From positions 1 to 64,000 of the forward strand of contig DHZF01000093.1 of the NCBI GenBank assembly GCA_002414505.1: a DNA stretch of 64,000 nucleotides. Reading direction: 5' to 3'. Position numbers and translations under genes: made by a program. Numbering within the stretch: position 1 is the first letter of the stretch; the number at the start of each line of letters is the position of its first letter. The notes under the pieces are model-generated. The model made no database searches. It was not told the DNA's origin and saw only the letters and a program-made list of their open reading frames with translations. The DNA comes from Hyphomonas sp. UBA5111. GTDB taxonomy: Bacteria > Pseudomonadota > Alphaproteobacteria > Caulobacterales > Hyphomonadaceae. This document shows, piece by piece, positions 1 to 9,261 of this stretch.

Positions 1-198
1 GGCGCCGAGATAGCCACTCTTGCGGTTGCTGGCAACACCCGATCTCATCCTTTGCAGTGGATTTGTGCAGGGAATGGGACGATCCGCCAGATTTTCACAC
101 GCGCTGATATGCTCGCCTTTACATTTTATCGATAATCGGCAATATCGAAATACAGAAAGACACGACTCCCAGACCGTGTGCATGGAGACCGTTCATAA

Positions 199-1971
199 AT
201 GAAGACCTTTTTCCTCTCCATGGCGGGCGCCCTCGCCGCCATGTTCATTTTCATCTTCCTGATGTTTTCTTTTCTCATGCTGCTCATTGTTGGGGCATCA
301 AGCTCAAAACCTGAGCGTCCGGACTCTGTTGTCCTCTCTCTGGACCTGAATACGGAGTTCTCGGATCAGGCCCCTACAGGCGGATTTGCCGCGCTGTCCG
401 GCACGCCCGGCTTCATCGACTTGCTGACCAAGCTCAAGGCAGCCGAGACCGATGACCATGTTAAAGGCCTGTTCATCCGCGGCGCCTTTATCGGAACCGG
501 CAGCGCCCGCGCAGAAGAATTGCGCCAGGCGATCCAGAGCTTCCGCGATCAGGGCAAGTTTGTCATTGCGCATTCACAGGGAACCCTCGGCGTGCGCGGC
601 CCGTCAGCCTATTGGTCGATTTCCGCCGCCGACGAAATCTGGATGCAGCCGGGTTCCGACCTGGTCGTCCCGGGACTGACGTTCGAGACAGAGTTCTTCA
701 AGGGCCTCTTCGACAAGATCGATGTGACCCCGGAAATCTACCCGTTCTACGAATACAAGAACGCCCCGAACTCCTACAACAAGACCGGTTATACCGAGCC
801 TCATAAGGAAGCCCTCGTAACGCTGGCTGACTCCGTCTGGACCACCGCCCTGGGTGACATGGCAGCAGACCGGGGACTCAACACGGATGCTGTTCGCACA
901 GTCCTTGAAAGCGGACCGATCCCGGCTGAGAAGGCCATCTCGCTGAAGCTGCTCGACAAGACCGGGTATCCGGAAGAAGCCTCGGCGGCGGCCCTTGAAC
1001 GCGCCGGCGATGACGCAGAACTTGTCGATCTCGCTTTCTATAGCGCGCCATCCCCAAGCCTGCGCGCACCGCAAATCGCGGTCGTCGGCGGTGAAGGCGC
1101 TGTCGTGACTGGTGGTGGCGAAGGCGACTCGCCCTTCTCCTCCCCGCCTGGCTTTGCGTCGGACAATATTGCCCGCGCCATTCTCGACGCCGGCAAGAAT
1201 GATAAGGTCAAGGCCATCATCTTCCGTGTCGACAGCCCCGGCGGGTCGCCCGTTGCGGCCGACCAGATCTGGAACGCCATCGAACGTGTGCAGGCTGACG
1301 GCAAGCCGGTCATAGTATCCATGGGCTCGCTCGCCGCGTCCGGGGGGTATTATGTCTCGGCTGGCGCCGATTATATCATGGCCAACCGCGCCACCATCAC
1401 GGGTTCTATCGGTATCTATGGCGGCAAGTTCGCGGTGGAAGGCGGTCTGAACAAGCTCGGCATCACCTTTGACCGGGTCAGCGTTGGCGGCGAGTTTGCC
1501 GATGCCTATGGTGCAGACACGTTCACGGAAACCCAGGAAGCGGCAGTCAAGGACACGTTGAAGCGCGGCTATGATCGCTTCCTCGGCATCGTCGCGGATG
1601 GCCGTGGCATGACGTATGACGAAGTGCACGAGATCGCGCGTGGCCGCATCTGGAGCGGAGAAGACGCGCTCGACGTGGGGCTGGTCGACGAACTCGGCAC
1701 ATTCATTGACGCTATCGAAAAAGCCAAGGAACTGGCCGACATCGACGCCGATGTGACGCCGCGGCTGGTCTACTATCCGCATCGTCCAACAGGCCTTGAA
1801 GCCCTCGAAAACCTGTTCGGCGTGTCCGCCGAGGGCGCTGAAGCGGCCATCATGCTGAACCGTCTCGCCAGCGACCAGCACGTCCAGTCGCTTATGGAAC
1901 AGCTGGCAGCCGTGGAGGCCGTGAATTCCGGCCAGACCCAAGCTGTCATCCCACGCTTCCGCGAGAGATAG
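199..1971 (+). CDS. sppA: Signal peptide peptidase SppA, 67K type
   Basis: Membrane-anchored serine protease that degrades cleaved signal peptides at the periplasmic face of the inner membrane. The 590-residue length matches the long, tandem-domain form of SppA (E. coli type). A hydrophobic anchor spans about residues 5-33. The Ser-Lys dyad can be located: the lysine near residue 187 (context FYEYKN) in the N-terminal half, and the serine near 381 (context GSLAASGGYY) in the C-terminal half. A ggaga ribosome binding site lies at about 184-188. The gene is monocistronic: a strong terminator follows and the next genes run on the opposite strand. The 198 bases before it hold only a leader, and the short frame there shows no recognisable protein. 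Confidence 0.95.
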   Translation: MKTFFLSMAGALAAMFIFIFLMFSFLMLLIVGASSSKPERPDSVVLSLDLNTEFSDQAPTGGFAALSGTPGFIDLLTKLKAAETDDHVKGLFIRGAFIGTGSARAEELRQAIQSFRDQGKFVIAHSQGTLGVRGPSAYWSISAADEIWMQPGSDLVVPGLTFETEFFKGLFDKIDVTPEIYPFYEYKNAPNSYNKTGYTEPHKEALVTLADSVWTTALGDMAADRGLNTDAVRTVLESGPIPAEKAISLKLLDKTGYPEEASAAALERAGDDAELVDLAFYSAPSPSLRAPQIAVVGGEGAVVTGGGEGDSPFSSPPGFASDNIARAILDAGKNDKVKAIIFRVDSPGGSPVAADQIWNAIERVQADGKPVIVSMGSLAASGGYYVSAGADYIMANRATITGSIGIYGGKFAVEGGLNKLGITFDRVSVGGEFADAYGADTFTETQEAAVKDTLKRGYDRFLGIVADGRGMTYDEVHEIARGRIWSGEDALDVGLVDELGTFIDAIEKAKELADIDADVTPRLVYYPHRPTGLEALENLFGVSAEGAEAAIMLNRLASDQHVQSLMEQLAAVEAVNSGQTQAVIPRFRER

Positions 1972-1996
1972 TCTCGGTTGCCCTTTGGATTGATCG

Positions 1997-2028
1997 AGGC
2001 CCTCTGGAGACAGAGGGCCTTTTTCTTT
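1997..2028 (+). terminator. Rho-independent terminator of sppA
   Basis: A perfect 10-bp stem (aggccctctg / cagagggcct) with a gaga tetraloop is followed directly by a T-run. It starts 25 bases after the sppA stop codon and lies between convergent genes. Confidence 0.9.
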
Positions 2029-2034
2029 GCCAGT

Positions 2035-2763
2035 CTACTCCGACAGGTGAAGTCCAAGCTGCCTCGCAAGTTCAGCAAAGGCGATTGGCACGGGCGCGCT
2101 GAATGTCTGCCGTCCCTGGCCGGGCAGCGCAATCTCCAGCGACCGCGCATGCAGCATCAGCCGATCAGCCGAGCGCGCGCCTGATCCGTACAGATGATCT
2201 CCCAGGATCGGGCAGCCGGCTCCCATCAGATGGGCGCGGATCTGGTGCATCCGTCCCGTCTCCGGTTTCAATCCGAATACAGCATGCTCACCCTGGCGCG
2301 ACAGGATACGCCAGTGCGTAACCGCTTCCTGACTGCCCTTGCGCCCTGGCTTGGCGATCAACATGCGCGGCCGTCCGCCCTCCTCAACTTTCACAAGCGG
2401 CTGGTCGAAGACGCCTGCATCGCGCTCGGGCAAACGCCCACTGACGAGGGCGAGATAGGTCTTTTGGGCGCGGCGGGATGCGAACTCATCTGACAGGAAA
2501 GCCGCCGCCGGCTTGGTCCGCGCGACAATAATGACACCGGACGTGCCCCGGTCGAGCCGATGAACCAGACGCGGCTTCTTGCCGTTCGATTTCGCAAACG
2601 CGACGAGCAAGTCATCCAACGATTGATACACGCCGCCTCCGCCCTGGACGGCAAGACCGGACGGCTTGTCGAACACGATAACCTCGCTGTCCTCATATAT
2701 AATGAGACTATGTGCGTAAGCGCGGTCTTCGGCACTGATGTCGGGAAGCGGACGGTTTCTCAT
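2035..2763 (-). CDS. RluA-family RNA pseudouridine synthase
   Basis: Converts specific uridines in rRNA or tRNA to pseudouridine. The 242-residue protein carries the family's catalytic motif HRLDRGTSGV, whose Asp is the nucleophile, about a third of the way in. Further conserved stretches are KPSGLAVQGG before it and ETGRMHQIRAHL after it. No N-terminal S4 RNA-binding domain is present, so it is the short catalytic-domain form. The RluC/RluD/TruC assignment cannot be settled by eye. It lies 3 bp downstream of rarA on the same strand, so the two are probably co-transcribed. Confidence 0.9.
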   Translation of the reverse strand: MRNRPLPDISAEDRAYAHSLIIYEDSEVIVFDKPSGLAVQGGGGVYQSLDDLLVAFAKSNGKKPRLVHRLDRGTSGVIIVARTKPAAAFLSDEFASRRAQKTYLALVSGRLPERDAGVFDQPLVKVEEGGRPRMLIAKPGRKGSQEAVTHWRILSRQGEHAVFGLKPETGRMHQIRAHLMGAGCPILGDHLYGSGARSADRLMLHARSLEIALPGQGRQTFSAPVPIAFAELARQLGLHLSE

Positions 2764-2766
2764 GAA

Positions 2767-4074
2767 TCAGCGTCGGTTCCGGTTTCGAATTTCCGCGACA
2801 TATTTCATGCGCTCCATGATAGCGCGCTCCCGGCCATGCCCTTTTGGTTCATAGAAGACGGGGCGCTCCATGCCGTCCGGAAAATAGTTCTGCCCGGATA
2901 CGCCTTCTTCCGTATCGTGATCGTAGACGTATCCCTCGCCATAGCCTTGGTCCTTCATCATGCCGGTGGGGGCATTGAGAATTGATTTGGGCGGCATCAG
3001 ACTGCCCGTTTCCCGTGCGGCGGCGCGCGCCTTCTTCAGCGCCATATAGGATGCGTTCGATTTTGGCGCCGTTGCAAGATGGACGACGCAATGTGCTAGC
3101 GGGATCAACCCCTCCGGCTCACCAAGGCGCTCGAACGCCCGCGCCGCTTCGCCTGCGACCATCATGGCCGTGGGGTCAGCAAGCCCAATATCCTCGCTGG
3201 CCATCACGACCAGTCGGCGCGCTAGAAACCGCGGGTCTTCCCCGCCCTCCAGCATCCGGGCGAACCAGTACATCGCCGCATCCGGATCTGATCCGCGCAC
3301 AGACTTATGGAGTGCCGAAATGAGATTATAGTGACCCTCGCCCGACTTGTCGTAGGCGGGGGCTCGTTTCTGTAGGGCAGCCGACATGGCCTCTACCGAC
3401 AGGGGCTCCCCCTTACCTGCAAAAGTGTAGACCTGCTCAACAAGGTTCAGCAGATAGCGCCCGTCCCCGTCAGCCATGTCGATCAACGCCGCGCGCGCCG
3501 CAGGCACCACGGGCAGCTTTTGCCCCTCCATGGCCTCGGCCCGTTCGATCAGAAGGCCAAGCCCGTCCTCATCGAGCCGCCTCAGCACCATGACCTGGCA
3601 GCGCGACAGGAGAGCGCCATTGATCTCGAAGCTGGGATTTTCGGTGGTGGCCCCAACCAGTGTTACGATCCCACCTTCCACGAAAGGCAGGAAACCGTCC
3701 TGTTGCGCCTTGTTGAACCGGTGGATCTCGTCAACGAATAGCAAGGTGCCCTTCCCCGTCGACCGACGCGCCTCGGCCCGCTCAAAGGCGGCGCGCAAAT
3801 CCTTCACGCCTGAAAAGATGGCGCTAATAGCTTCGAATTCGAGGTCTGTTTCACTCGCGAGCAGCCGCGCAATCGTTGTCTTTCCGACACCGGGCGGTCC
3901 CCAGAAAATTATGGAGGAGAGCCGCCCCGCCTCCAGCATGCGCCGCAGCGGACCATCGGGTCCGAGCAGATGATCCTGCCCGACCACATCGGACAGGGTT
4001 TGTGGGCGCAACCGGTCAGCCAGTGGCTGGGGGGCGCCTTCAGAGAGGCCGGAGGCAGAGAAAAGATCGTTCAT
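2767..4074 (-). CDS. rarA: Replication-associated recombination protein A (RarA/MgsA), AAA+ ATPase
   Basis: AAA+ ATPase related to clamp-loader subunits and eukaryotic WRNIP1, acting at stalled replication forks. The 435-residue length is normal. The N-terminus has the family's LADRLRPQTLSDVVGQ box. Walker A is GPPGVGKTT near residues 60-68 and Walker B is LLFVDEIHRFNKAQQD near 110-125, followed by the sensor segment GATTENPSFEIN. The C-terminal half holds the tetramerisation region with DPDAAMYWFARMLEGGEDP. It is the first gene of a two-gene operon with the pseudouridine synthase. Only about 60 bases separate it from the divergent dioxygenase gene. Confidence 0.95.
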   Translation of the reverse strand: MNDLFSASGLSEGAPQPLADRLRPQTLSDVVGQDHLLGPDGPLRRMLEAGRLSSIIFWGPPGVGKTTIARLLASETDLEFEAISAIFSGVKDLRAAFERAEARRSTGKGTLLFVDEIHRFNKAQQDGFLPFVEGGIVTLVGATTENPSFEINGALLSRCQVMVLRRLDEDGLGLLIERAEAMEGQKLPVVPAARAALIDMADGDGRYLLNLVEQVYTFAGKGEPLSVEAMSAALQKRAPAYDKSGEGHYNLISALHKSVRGSDPDAAMYWFARMLEGGEDPRFLARRLVVMASEDIGLADPTAMMVAGEAARAFERLGEPEGLIPLAHCVVHLATAPKSNASYMALKKARAAARETGSLMPPKSILNAPTGMMKDQGYGEGYVYDHDTEEGVSGQNYFPDGMERPVFYEPKGHGRERAIMERMKYVAEIRNRNRR

Positions 4075-4133
4075 GCGCCCGTTCTAGGCGTGATTGCAGG
4101 GCGTGATAAGGTACCAAGTGGAGGAGACACAAA

Positions 4134-4976
4134 ATGACACTGGAGATCATACCATCGGGACAGGCGTGCGGCGCTGAAATTCGCGGCGTTGACCTGACCG
4201 CGCCGCTTGATGCGGAGACTATTGCGGACATTAGGGCAGCCTGGCTAGACTATCAGGTCCTGTCCTTTCCGGATCAGGAGATGAGCGACGCAGACCTGGA
4301 GCGTTTCACTCTGTATTTCGGCCCTTTCGGCGACGATCCGTTCATCGCCCCCATTCCCGGCCATGAACACATCATCGCGGTTCAGCGTGCGGCTGACGAG
4401 ACCGCCCCGATCTTCGCTGAAAGCTGGCACACCGATTGGAGTTTCCAGCCCGAGCCCCCAAGCGGCACCTGCCTGTTCGGCATCACCATTCCGCCGCAGG
4501 GGGGCGACACGTTGTTTGCAAATCAATATTTGGCGCTCGAACAGATGCCGGCGGACTTACGCGAGAAGCTGGAAGGCCAAAAGGCCATCCATTCGGCCAA
4601 AAACGCCTATGCCCCAGGCGGCATGTATGGGGATAGTGACAAGGCAAACGGCCGCAGCATGACGATCATCGCCTCGCCCGAAGCTGAAGCCGTACACCTA
4701 CACGACATCATTCGCGTCCATCCTGAGACCGGTCGCGAAAGCATATTCGGCACCGCAGGCTATATAACGGGATTTGACGGCATGACGCCGGAAGACGGCT
4801 GGGAATTGCTCACCGAGCTCTACCGCTGGCAGACTCGTCCTGAATTCCAGTACCGTCAGTCATGGCAGGAAAACATGCTGGTCATGTGGGACAATCGTTG
4901 CCTGCTCCACATGGCGACCGGCGGGTATCCTGGCCATGATCGTCTGTTGCACCGCACAACAATTGGCGCCGCCTGA
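4134..4976 (+). CDS. TauD/TfdA-family Fe(II)/2-oxoglutarate dioxygenase
   Basis: Non-haem iron enzyme that couples 2-oxoglutarate decarboxylation to hydroxylation of an unknown substrate. At 280 residues it matches TauD/TfdA length. The facial triad is visible: HTD near residue 102 (His and Asp) and the distal histidine in LLHMATGGYPGHDRLLHRTT near the C-terminus, with the 2-oxoglutarate-binding Arg in HRTTI. A strong ggagga ribosome binding site precedes the ATG. It lies 57 bp upstream of a CYP153 P450 in the same direction, suggesting a shared oxidative catabolic role. Substrates in the family range from taurine to phenoxyacetates and alkyl sulfates, and the sequence does not decide between them. 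Confidence 0.88.
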   Translation: MTLEIIPSGQACGAEIRGVDLTAPLDAETIADIRAAWLDYQVLSFPDQEMSDADLERFTLYFGPFGDDPFIAPIPGHEHIIAVQRAADETAPIFAESWHTDWSFQPEPPSGTCLFGITIPPQGGDTLFANQYLALEQMPADLREKLEGQKAIHSAKNAYAPGGMYGDSDKANGRSMTIIASPEAEAVHLHDIIRVHPETGRESIFGTAGYITGFDGMTPEDGWELLTELYRWQTRPEFQYRQSWQENMLVMWDNRCLLHMATGGYPGHDRLLHRTTIGAA

Positions 4977-5033
4977 CCGCTAGCCGCCCGCCCTTTTCAC
5001 ACGTATTGTGAAAAGAAAAACCGGGAGGAAAGC

Positions 5034-6299
5034 ATGGCCGATACAGAGTATGAGGCGGAAGGCACGGTTCCAGATCCCTGGAGCCTGCCGCTGGAGACTT
5101 TCGATGTTTCGAAAGCTGAGATTTTCCAGAACAACATGCAAGGCGAGTATTTCCGACGATTGCGCAAGGAAGCGCCTGTCCACTATTGCCCGGAAAGCTC
5201 GGTGGGCGCGTATTGGTCCGTCACGAAGTATCATGACATCATCGCGGTCGACTCCAATCACAAGGCCTTCTCGTCCGAACCGAGCATCGTGATCGGCGAT
5301 CCGAGCGACAATTTCCAGCCGCCCATGTTCATTGCCATGGACCCGCCGTTGCATGACATCCAGCGCAAGGTCGCCCAACCGGCCGTCGCTCCTACCCAGT
5401 TGTCAGAGCTGGAGGACCTGATCCGTCAGCGCGTCTGCGCCATTCTTGACAGTTTGCCAGTCGGCGAGGAATTCAACTGGGTCGACAAGGTCTCGATCGA
5501 ACTGACCACCCAGATGCTGGCAACGCTGTTCGACTTCCCCTTCGAAGACCGTCATCTCCTGCCCTTCTGGTCAGACGTTGCAACGACAAGCGACGCTGTC
5601 GGCATTGTCGGTACAGATATGGAATGGCGTATGAAGCATCTGAACGAATGCGTTGCTTATTTCACCCAACTCTGGCGCGAACGTGCCGCCCAGCCCCGCA
5701 AGTTCGATTTCATTTCCCTCCTGGCCCATGGCGAGGACACCAAGGACATGGCGGATAATCCGATCGAGCTGCTCGGCAATTTGATGCTGCTGATCGTCGG
5801 TGGCAATGACACGACCCGCAACTCGATCTCTGGCGGCGTCTACTTCCTGAACCAGTTCCCGGAAGAATATGACAAGCTGCGCGCGGACCCTTCCCTCGTG
5901 CCGAACATGGTCTCGGAAATCATCCGCTACCAGACACCCCTGGCGCATATGCGACGGATTGCGACCGAAGACACCGAACTTGGCGGCCAGATGATCCGCA
6001 AGGGTGACAAGGTGGTGATGTGGTACGCCTCCGGCAATCGCGATGAAGAAGTGATTCCGGATGCGGACGCCTTCCGCATCGACCGGGAAAATGCCCGCCG
6101 TCACCTGTCCTTCGGCTTCGGCATTCACCGTTGCATGGGCAATCGCGTCGCTGAAATGCAGCTCCGCATCTTATGGGAAGAAATCCTGAACCGGTTCGAC
6201 CGGATCGAAGTGACCGGCGAGCCGACACGCGTCCTGTCCAATTTCGTGCTGGGTTACGAGCAATTGCCGGTCATCCTGCATCCGAAACGGACCAACTGA
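5034..6299 (+). CDS. CYP153-family cytochrome P450, probable alkane terminal hydroxylase
   Basis: Soluble bacterial P450 of 421 residues. The haem-binding loop is FGFGIHRCMGN with the proximal Cys near residue 364. The I-helix is LLIVGGNDTTRNS. Segments PLAHMRR and GNRDEEVIPDADAF closely resemble the CYP153 family, which hydroxylates the terminal carbon of medium-chain n-alkanes and fatty acids. No ferredoxin or ferredoxin reductase gene lies nearby, so redox partners must come from elsewhere. The start has a clear ggagga ribosome binding site. The downstream degP-like gene converges with only 5 bp between stops. The P450 assignment is certain. The CYP153 subfamily rests on remembered motifs. 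Confidence 0.93.
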   Translation: MADTEYEAEGTVPDPWSLPLETFDVSKAEIFQNNMQGEYFRRLRKEAPVHYCPESSVGAYWSVTKYHDIIAVDSNHKAFSSEPSIVIGDPSDNFQPPMFIAMDPPLHDIQRKVAQPAVAPTQLSELEDLIRQRVCAILDSLPVGEEFNWVDKVSIELTTQMLATLFDFPFEDRHLLPFWSDVATTSDAVGIVGTDMEWRMKHLNECVAYFTQLWRERAAQPRKFDFISLLAHGEDTKDMADNPIELLGNLMLLIVGGNDTTRNSISGGVYFLNQFPEEYDKLRADPSLVPNMVSEIIRYQTPLAHMRRIATEDTELGGQMIRKGDKVVMWYASGNRDEEVIPDADAFRIDRENARRHLSFGFGIHRCMGNRVAEMQLRILWEEILNRFDRIEVTGEPTRVLSNFVLGYEQLPVILHPKRTN

Positions 6300-6304
6300 C
6301 CTCG

Positions 6305-7711
6305 CTAGAGCCGGACCGTTCCGCGAACGATCCGGCCATTGCGCTCTATCTCGATATCCCAGCTGCTCTCTTTTCCGGCCGAGAGGGCGGATTTCAATTC
6401 GTCCACCGTCTTGGTCTGAATGCCATTCACGGATCGGACAATATCGCCAGGTCGGAAGAAATTGCGGGCGATCGACCGGCGCATCACGGAATGAACGTAG
6501 ATACCCGAGCCTTTCTGGAACGGGTCGAGCCCATTCTCTTCCGCAAGGCGCGGCGACAGCTCCACGACCCGGGCGCCAGAAAAAGCGGTACGCCCGTCAA
6601 GCAGGACAATATCGGCTTCCCGCGCACCCGGAGGTGGTTCCACCGTGACTCCAATGTTCTGGGTCTTGCCGCCTCTCAGAACAGTCAGAGAGGCCTCGTC
6701 TCCCGGGCTGCGAACAGCGGCGAGGAATTTCAGGCCTTTTTCATCGAACACTTCGCGGCCATCAATTGCGGTGACGAGGTCGCCCCGGCGCAGGCCGGAC
6801 CGGTCGGCCGGGCCATCATCATAGACTTCCGTCACCATGACACCGACCGGACGGTCCAGTCCCTGCGCCTTGGCAATGTCATAGCTGACCGATTGCGCAG
6901 CAAGCCCGAGCCAGGGGCGCACGAACGTGCCTTCATTCATCGCGGCATCGACGACGCGCTTCACCATTTCGGCCGGAATGGCAAATCCGATTCCGTTGGA
7001 CCCACCGGACCGGGAGAAGATCGCAGTGTTGACGCCAACCAGTTCGCCCTTCGTATTCACGAGCGCGCCACCGGAATTGCCCGGATTTACCGCTGCGTCC
7101 GTCTGGAGGAAGAAGGCATAATCTGAAATGCCGACATCGGTTCGGGCCGTTGCTGAGATGATCCCGCTGGTTACTGTCTGGCCAACGCCAAAGGGATTGC
7201 CGATGGCAAGAACAAGATCACCAACTTCAGCAGCTCGGGTGTCTGCATAAGGCAAAACCGGCAGGACAGCGCCCTCCGTGTCGATCTTCAGGACGGCGAG
7301 GTCCGTCCGTTCATCCGCAAGCACAAGTTCGGCCGGATATTCCCGGCGGTCGCTGAGAACCACCCGGAACGTGTCGGCACCGTCAATGACGTGATTGTTG
7401 GTCACGATGACGCCATCCGATCCGACGATCACACCGGACCCGAGCGAGTTTTGCCTACGTTGTTTCGGGATCGCATCGCCGAAGAACAATTGCTCCATCG
7501 GAGATACGCGGTTGGCGACCATGCGCTCGGTGAAAACGTTGACCACCGCAGGCGAGGCTTCTCTCACAAGCGGGGCAAAGCTGAGATCGATTTCTGCCTG
7601 TGACTGAGGCAAGCGTTGGGCGTGAGCGAAGAGTGGCATGAACGCCACGACAAGCAAGGCCAGAACCGAAAGCCCGGCAATCACCAGGAACTTCGAAACG
7701 TGTTTTGTCAT
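6305..7711 (-). CDS. DegP/HtrA-family periplasmic serine protease with two PDZ domains
   Basis: Envelope quality-control protease/chaperone. I use the ATG at 7711, so the protein starts MTKHVSKF and runs directly into a membrane anchor or signal sequence (about residues 6-30). The in-frame codons upstream add a basic, unhydrophobic stretch and look non-coding. The catalytic triad is visible as TNNHVIDG (His), DLAVLKID (Asp) and NPGNSGGAL (Ser). Two PDZ domains follow (GVMVTEVYDDGPADRSGL and GIYVHSVMRRSIARNFF contexts). Total length, about 468 residues, suits DegP/DegQ/MucD. It is monocistronic and converges on the P450 gene. An imperfect hairpin lies in its last codons, but no T-run follows. 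Confidence 0.92.
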   Translation of the reverse strand: MTKHVSKFLVIAGLSVLALLVVAFMPLFAHAQRLPQSQAEIDLSFAPLVREASPAVVNVFTERMVANRVSPMEQLFFGDAIPKQRRQNSLGSGVIVGSDGVIVTNNHVIDGADTFRVVLSDRREYPAELVLADERTDLAVLKIDTEGAVLPVLPYADTRAAEVGDLVLAIGNPFGVGQTVTSGIISATARTDVGISDYAFFLQTDAAVNPGNSGGALVNTKGELVGVNTAIFSRSGGSNGIGFAIPAEMVKRVVDAAMNEGTFVRPWLGLAAQSVSYDIAKAQGLDRPVGVMVTEVYDDGPADRSGLRRGDLVTAIDGREVFDEKGLKFLAAVRSPGDEASLTVLRGGKTQNIGVTVEPPPGAREADIVLLDGRTAFSGARVVELSPRLAEENGLDPFQKGSGIYVHSVMRRSIARNFFRPGDIVRSVNGIQTKTVDELKSALSAGKESSWDIEIERNGRIVRGTVRL

Positions 7712-7797
7712 GCGGAATGTATGGATCATGAGTATGGCTCTATTGCGGCGTGAAGCGGGACGCAATTCCTTCAATCATGACAAATCTGTGAGTTTTT

Positions 7798-9261
7798 TCA
7801 GGGGGTTGGCTCTGTCGTCTCCCGAGAGGCGAGCTCTCGGAGGTTCCTTTCATGGTCCTCGCGACTGATCCGGTAGAAACTGATGCAAAGGATCATGACC
7901 ATCCACAAGGACAGAAGAGTCAGGGCATAGCCCCACCCAAGAGTTCGAACCGCTTGCTCGCTGGCTTCGGCAGACCGCATCCCGGGGGTGATCGCTGCTG
8001 CAGCGAGGATGAAGGATGCGCTCAATACGCCCACACCTTGGGCAAGCTTCCGCATGAAACTGATACCGGCGAAGTATATGCCTTCCGAACGTCGCCCCGT
8101 GGCGAGTTCATTTTCTTCCACGATGTCGGCAACCATGGAGGCAGCCAGCATCTGGTAGGCAATGATCAAAGCGAGATCGACGACGGTCACACTCAGAACG
8201 ATCATGTAGAGCGCTTCTGTGCCGTTGGGCGGTAGCAATCCGAACTGACGGGCGATCACGGGAGCGGGCGCAATGGTGAAGGCCAGCAACCCAATAGCGA
8301 TGGCGGCTTTCTTCTTCCCGAACATCCGTCCGGCCAACGGCGCCAGGACGAGCGCCAGAATGGAAGACACGTAGACGGCTGCAGTCAGTCCCGAGATCTG
8401 TTTGCTGGTGAACTCCCAGAAAAAGCCGTTTATGTACTGGTTCAGTGTGGCCGAGACGCCGGTCGCTAACAGGCCGAACAGGGTTGCCAGAAACAAGGCC
8501 CGGAAGGACGGGTTTGAGACGGTTTCCCAGATTTCCCCAATGACTTTGACTGGAGTGAGCTTGCGCGGGCTTGGCGGGGCTTTCAGATGGGGAATGTGCC
8601 TGTGCGTCCCCAGTGACGTGATCAACACGGCCACGAAAATGCACGAGGCCCCAATCAGTCCATAGCTGTGCCAGCCTGGCAAATGGAAGAAGCCTGATGG
8701 GTCTCCTTCGCTTGGCTTCAGCAGGAACATGAACAGGACGACCTGAACCGTCAGCCCTCCCACCCAGGCAAAAAAGTACCGAAAAGACATGAGCGAGGTG
8801 CGCGCATCATAATCCTGAGACAACTCAGCCGCGAGCGCGGTGCTCGGAACCTCGAACAGGGTGTACATGAGACGCACGGATACTGTGAGCGTAAGCAGCC
8901 AGCTGAACAGTCCCATTTCGGTCAGGTCCGATGGCGGGTTCCATACGAAGAAATAGGCGATGGCGACGGGCGCCATCGCGACATACATCAAGGGATGCCT
9001 GCGCCCCCATTTCGTTCGCAGATTGTCAGACCAGTAGCCCACGACGGGGTCTGACACGGCGTCGAACAATAACGCGATCCACATTGCCGCGGCGACCAGA
9101 ACCGCCGACAGGCCGAGCACCTGACTGTAGAACAGCAGGAGGACGTAATCGAAGCCATTGTTCTTGATGCCGCCGGCTGCGCCGCCCACACCATAAGCCA
9201 GCCGCGTGAAAAGACCCGGCCTTTGGGCGGCGCTTCTGGAAACTGCCGCCATGTCCGTCAA
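7798..9261 (-). CDS. MFS transporter, GPH (MelB-like) sodium/sugar symporter family
   Basis: Inner-membrane secondary transporter of 487 residues with about 12 hydrophobic segments. The N-terminus (RLAYGVGGAAGGIKNNGFDY) and the loop DAVSDPVVGYWSDNLRTKWGRRHP match the GPH (glycoside-pentoside-hexuronide) cation symporter family. Its start codon overlaps the stop of the acyl-CoA dehydrogenase gene by 4 bp, so the two are translationally coupled. That context hints at import of a compound then oxidised as a CoA ester, rather than a sugar. The actual substrate is not shown by the sequence. Confidence 0.88.
   Translation of the reverse strand: MTDMAAVSRSAAQRPGLFTRLAYGVGGAAGGIKNNGFDYVLLLFYSQVLGLSAVLVAAAMWIALLFDAVSDPVVGYWSDNLRTKWGRRHPLMYVAMAPVAIAYFFVWNPPSDLTEMGLFSWLLTLTVSVRLMYTLFEVPSTALAAELSQDYDARTSLMSFRYFFAWVGGLTVQVVLFMFLLKPSEGDPSGFFHLPGWHSYGLIGASCIFVAVLITSLGTHRHIPHLKAPPSPRKLTPVKVIGEIWETVSNPSFRALFLATLFGLLATGVSATLNQYINGFFWEFTSKQISGLTAAVYVSSILALVLAPLAGRMFGKKKAAIAIGLLAFTIAPAPVIARQFGLLPPNGTEALYMIVLSVTVVDLALIIAYQMLAASMVADIVEENELATGRRSEGIYFAGISFMRKLAQGVGVLSASFILAAAAITPGMRSAEASEQAVRTLGWGYALTLLSLWMVMILCISFYRISREDHERNLRELASRETTEPTP

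Noticed and set aside
604-1941. 445-codon minus-strand open frame opposite sppA
   Set aside because: It mirrors the codon pattern of the real gene, has no recognisable domain, and sppA on the other strand is unambiguous.
6310-6336. Hairpin at the convergent P450/degP junction as a bidirectional terminator
   Set aside because: The stem has a mismatch on one strand, lies inside the last degP codons, and has no T-run on either side.
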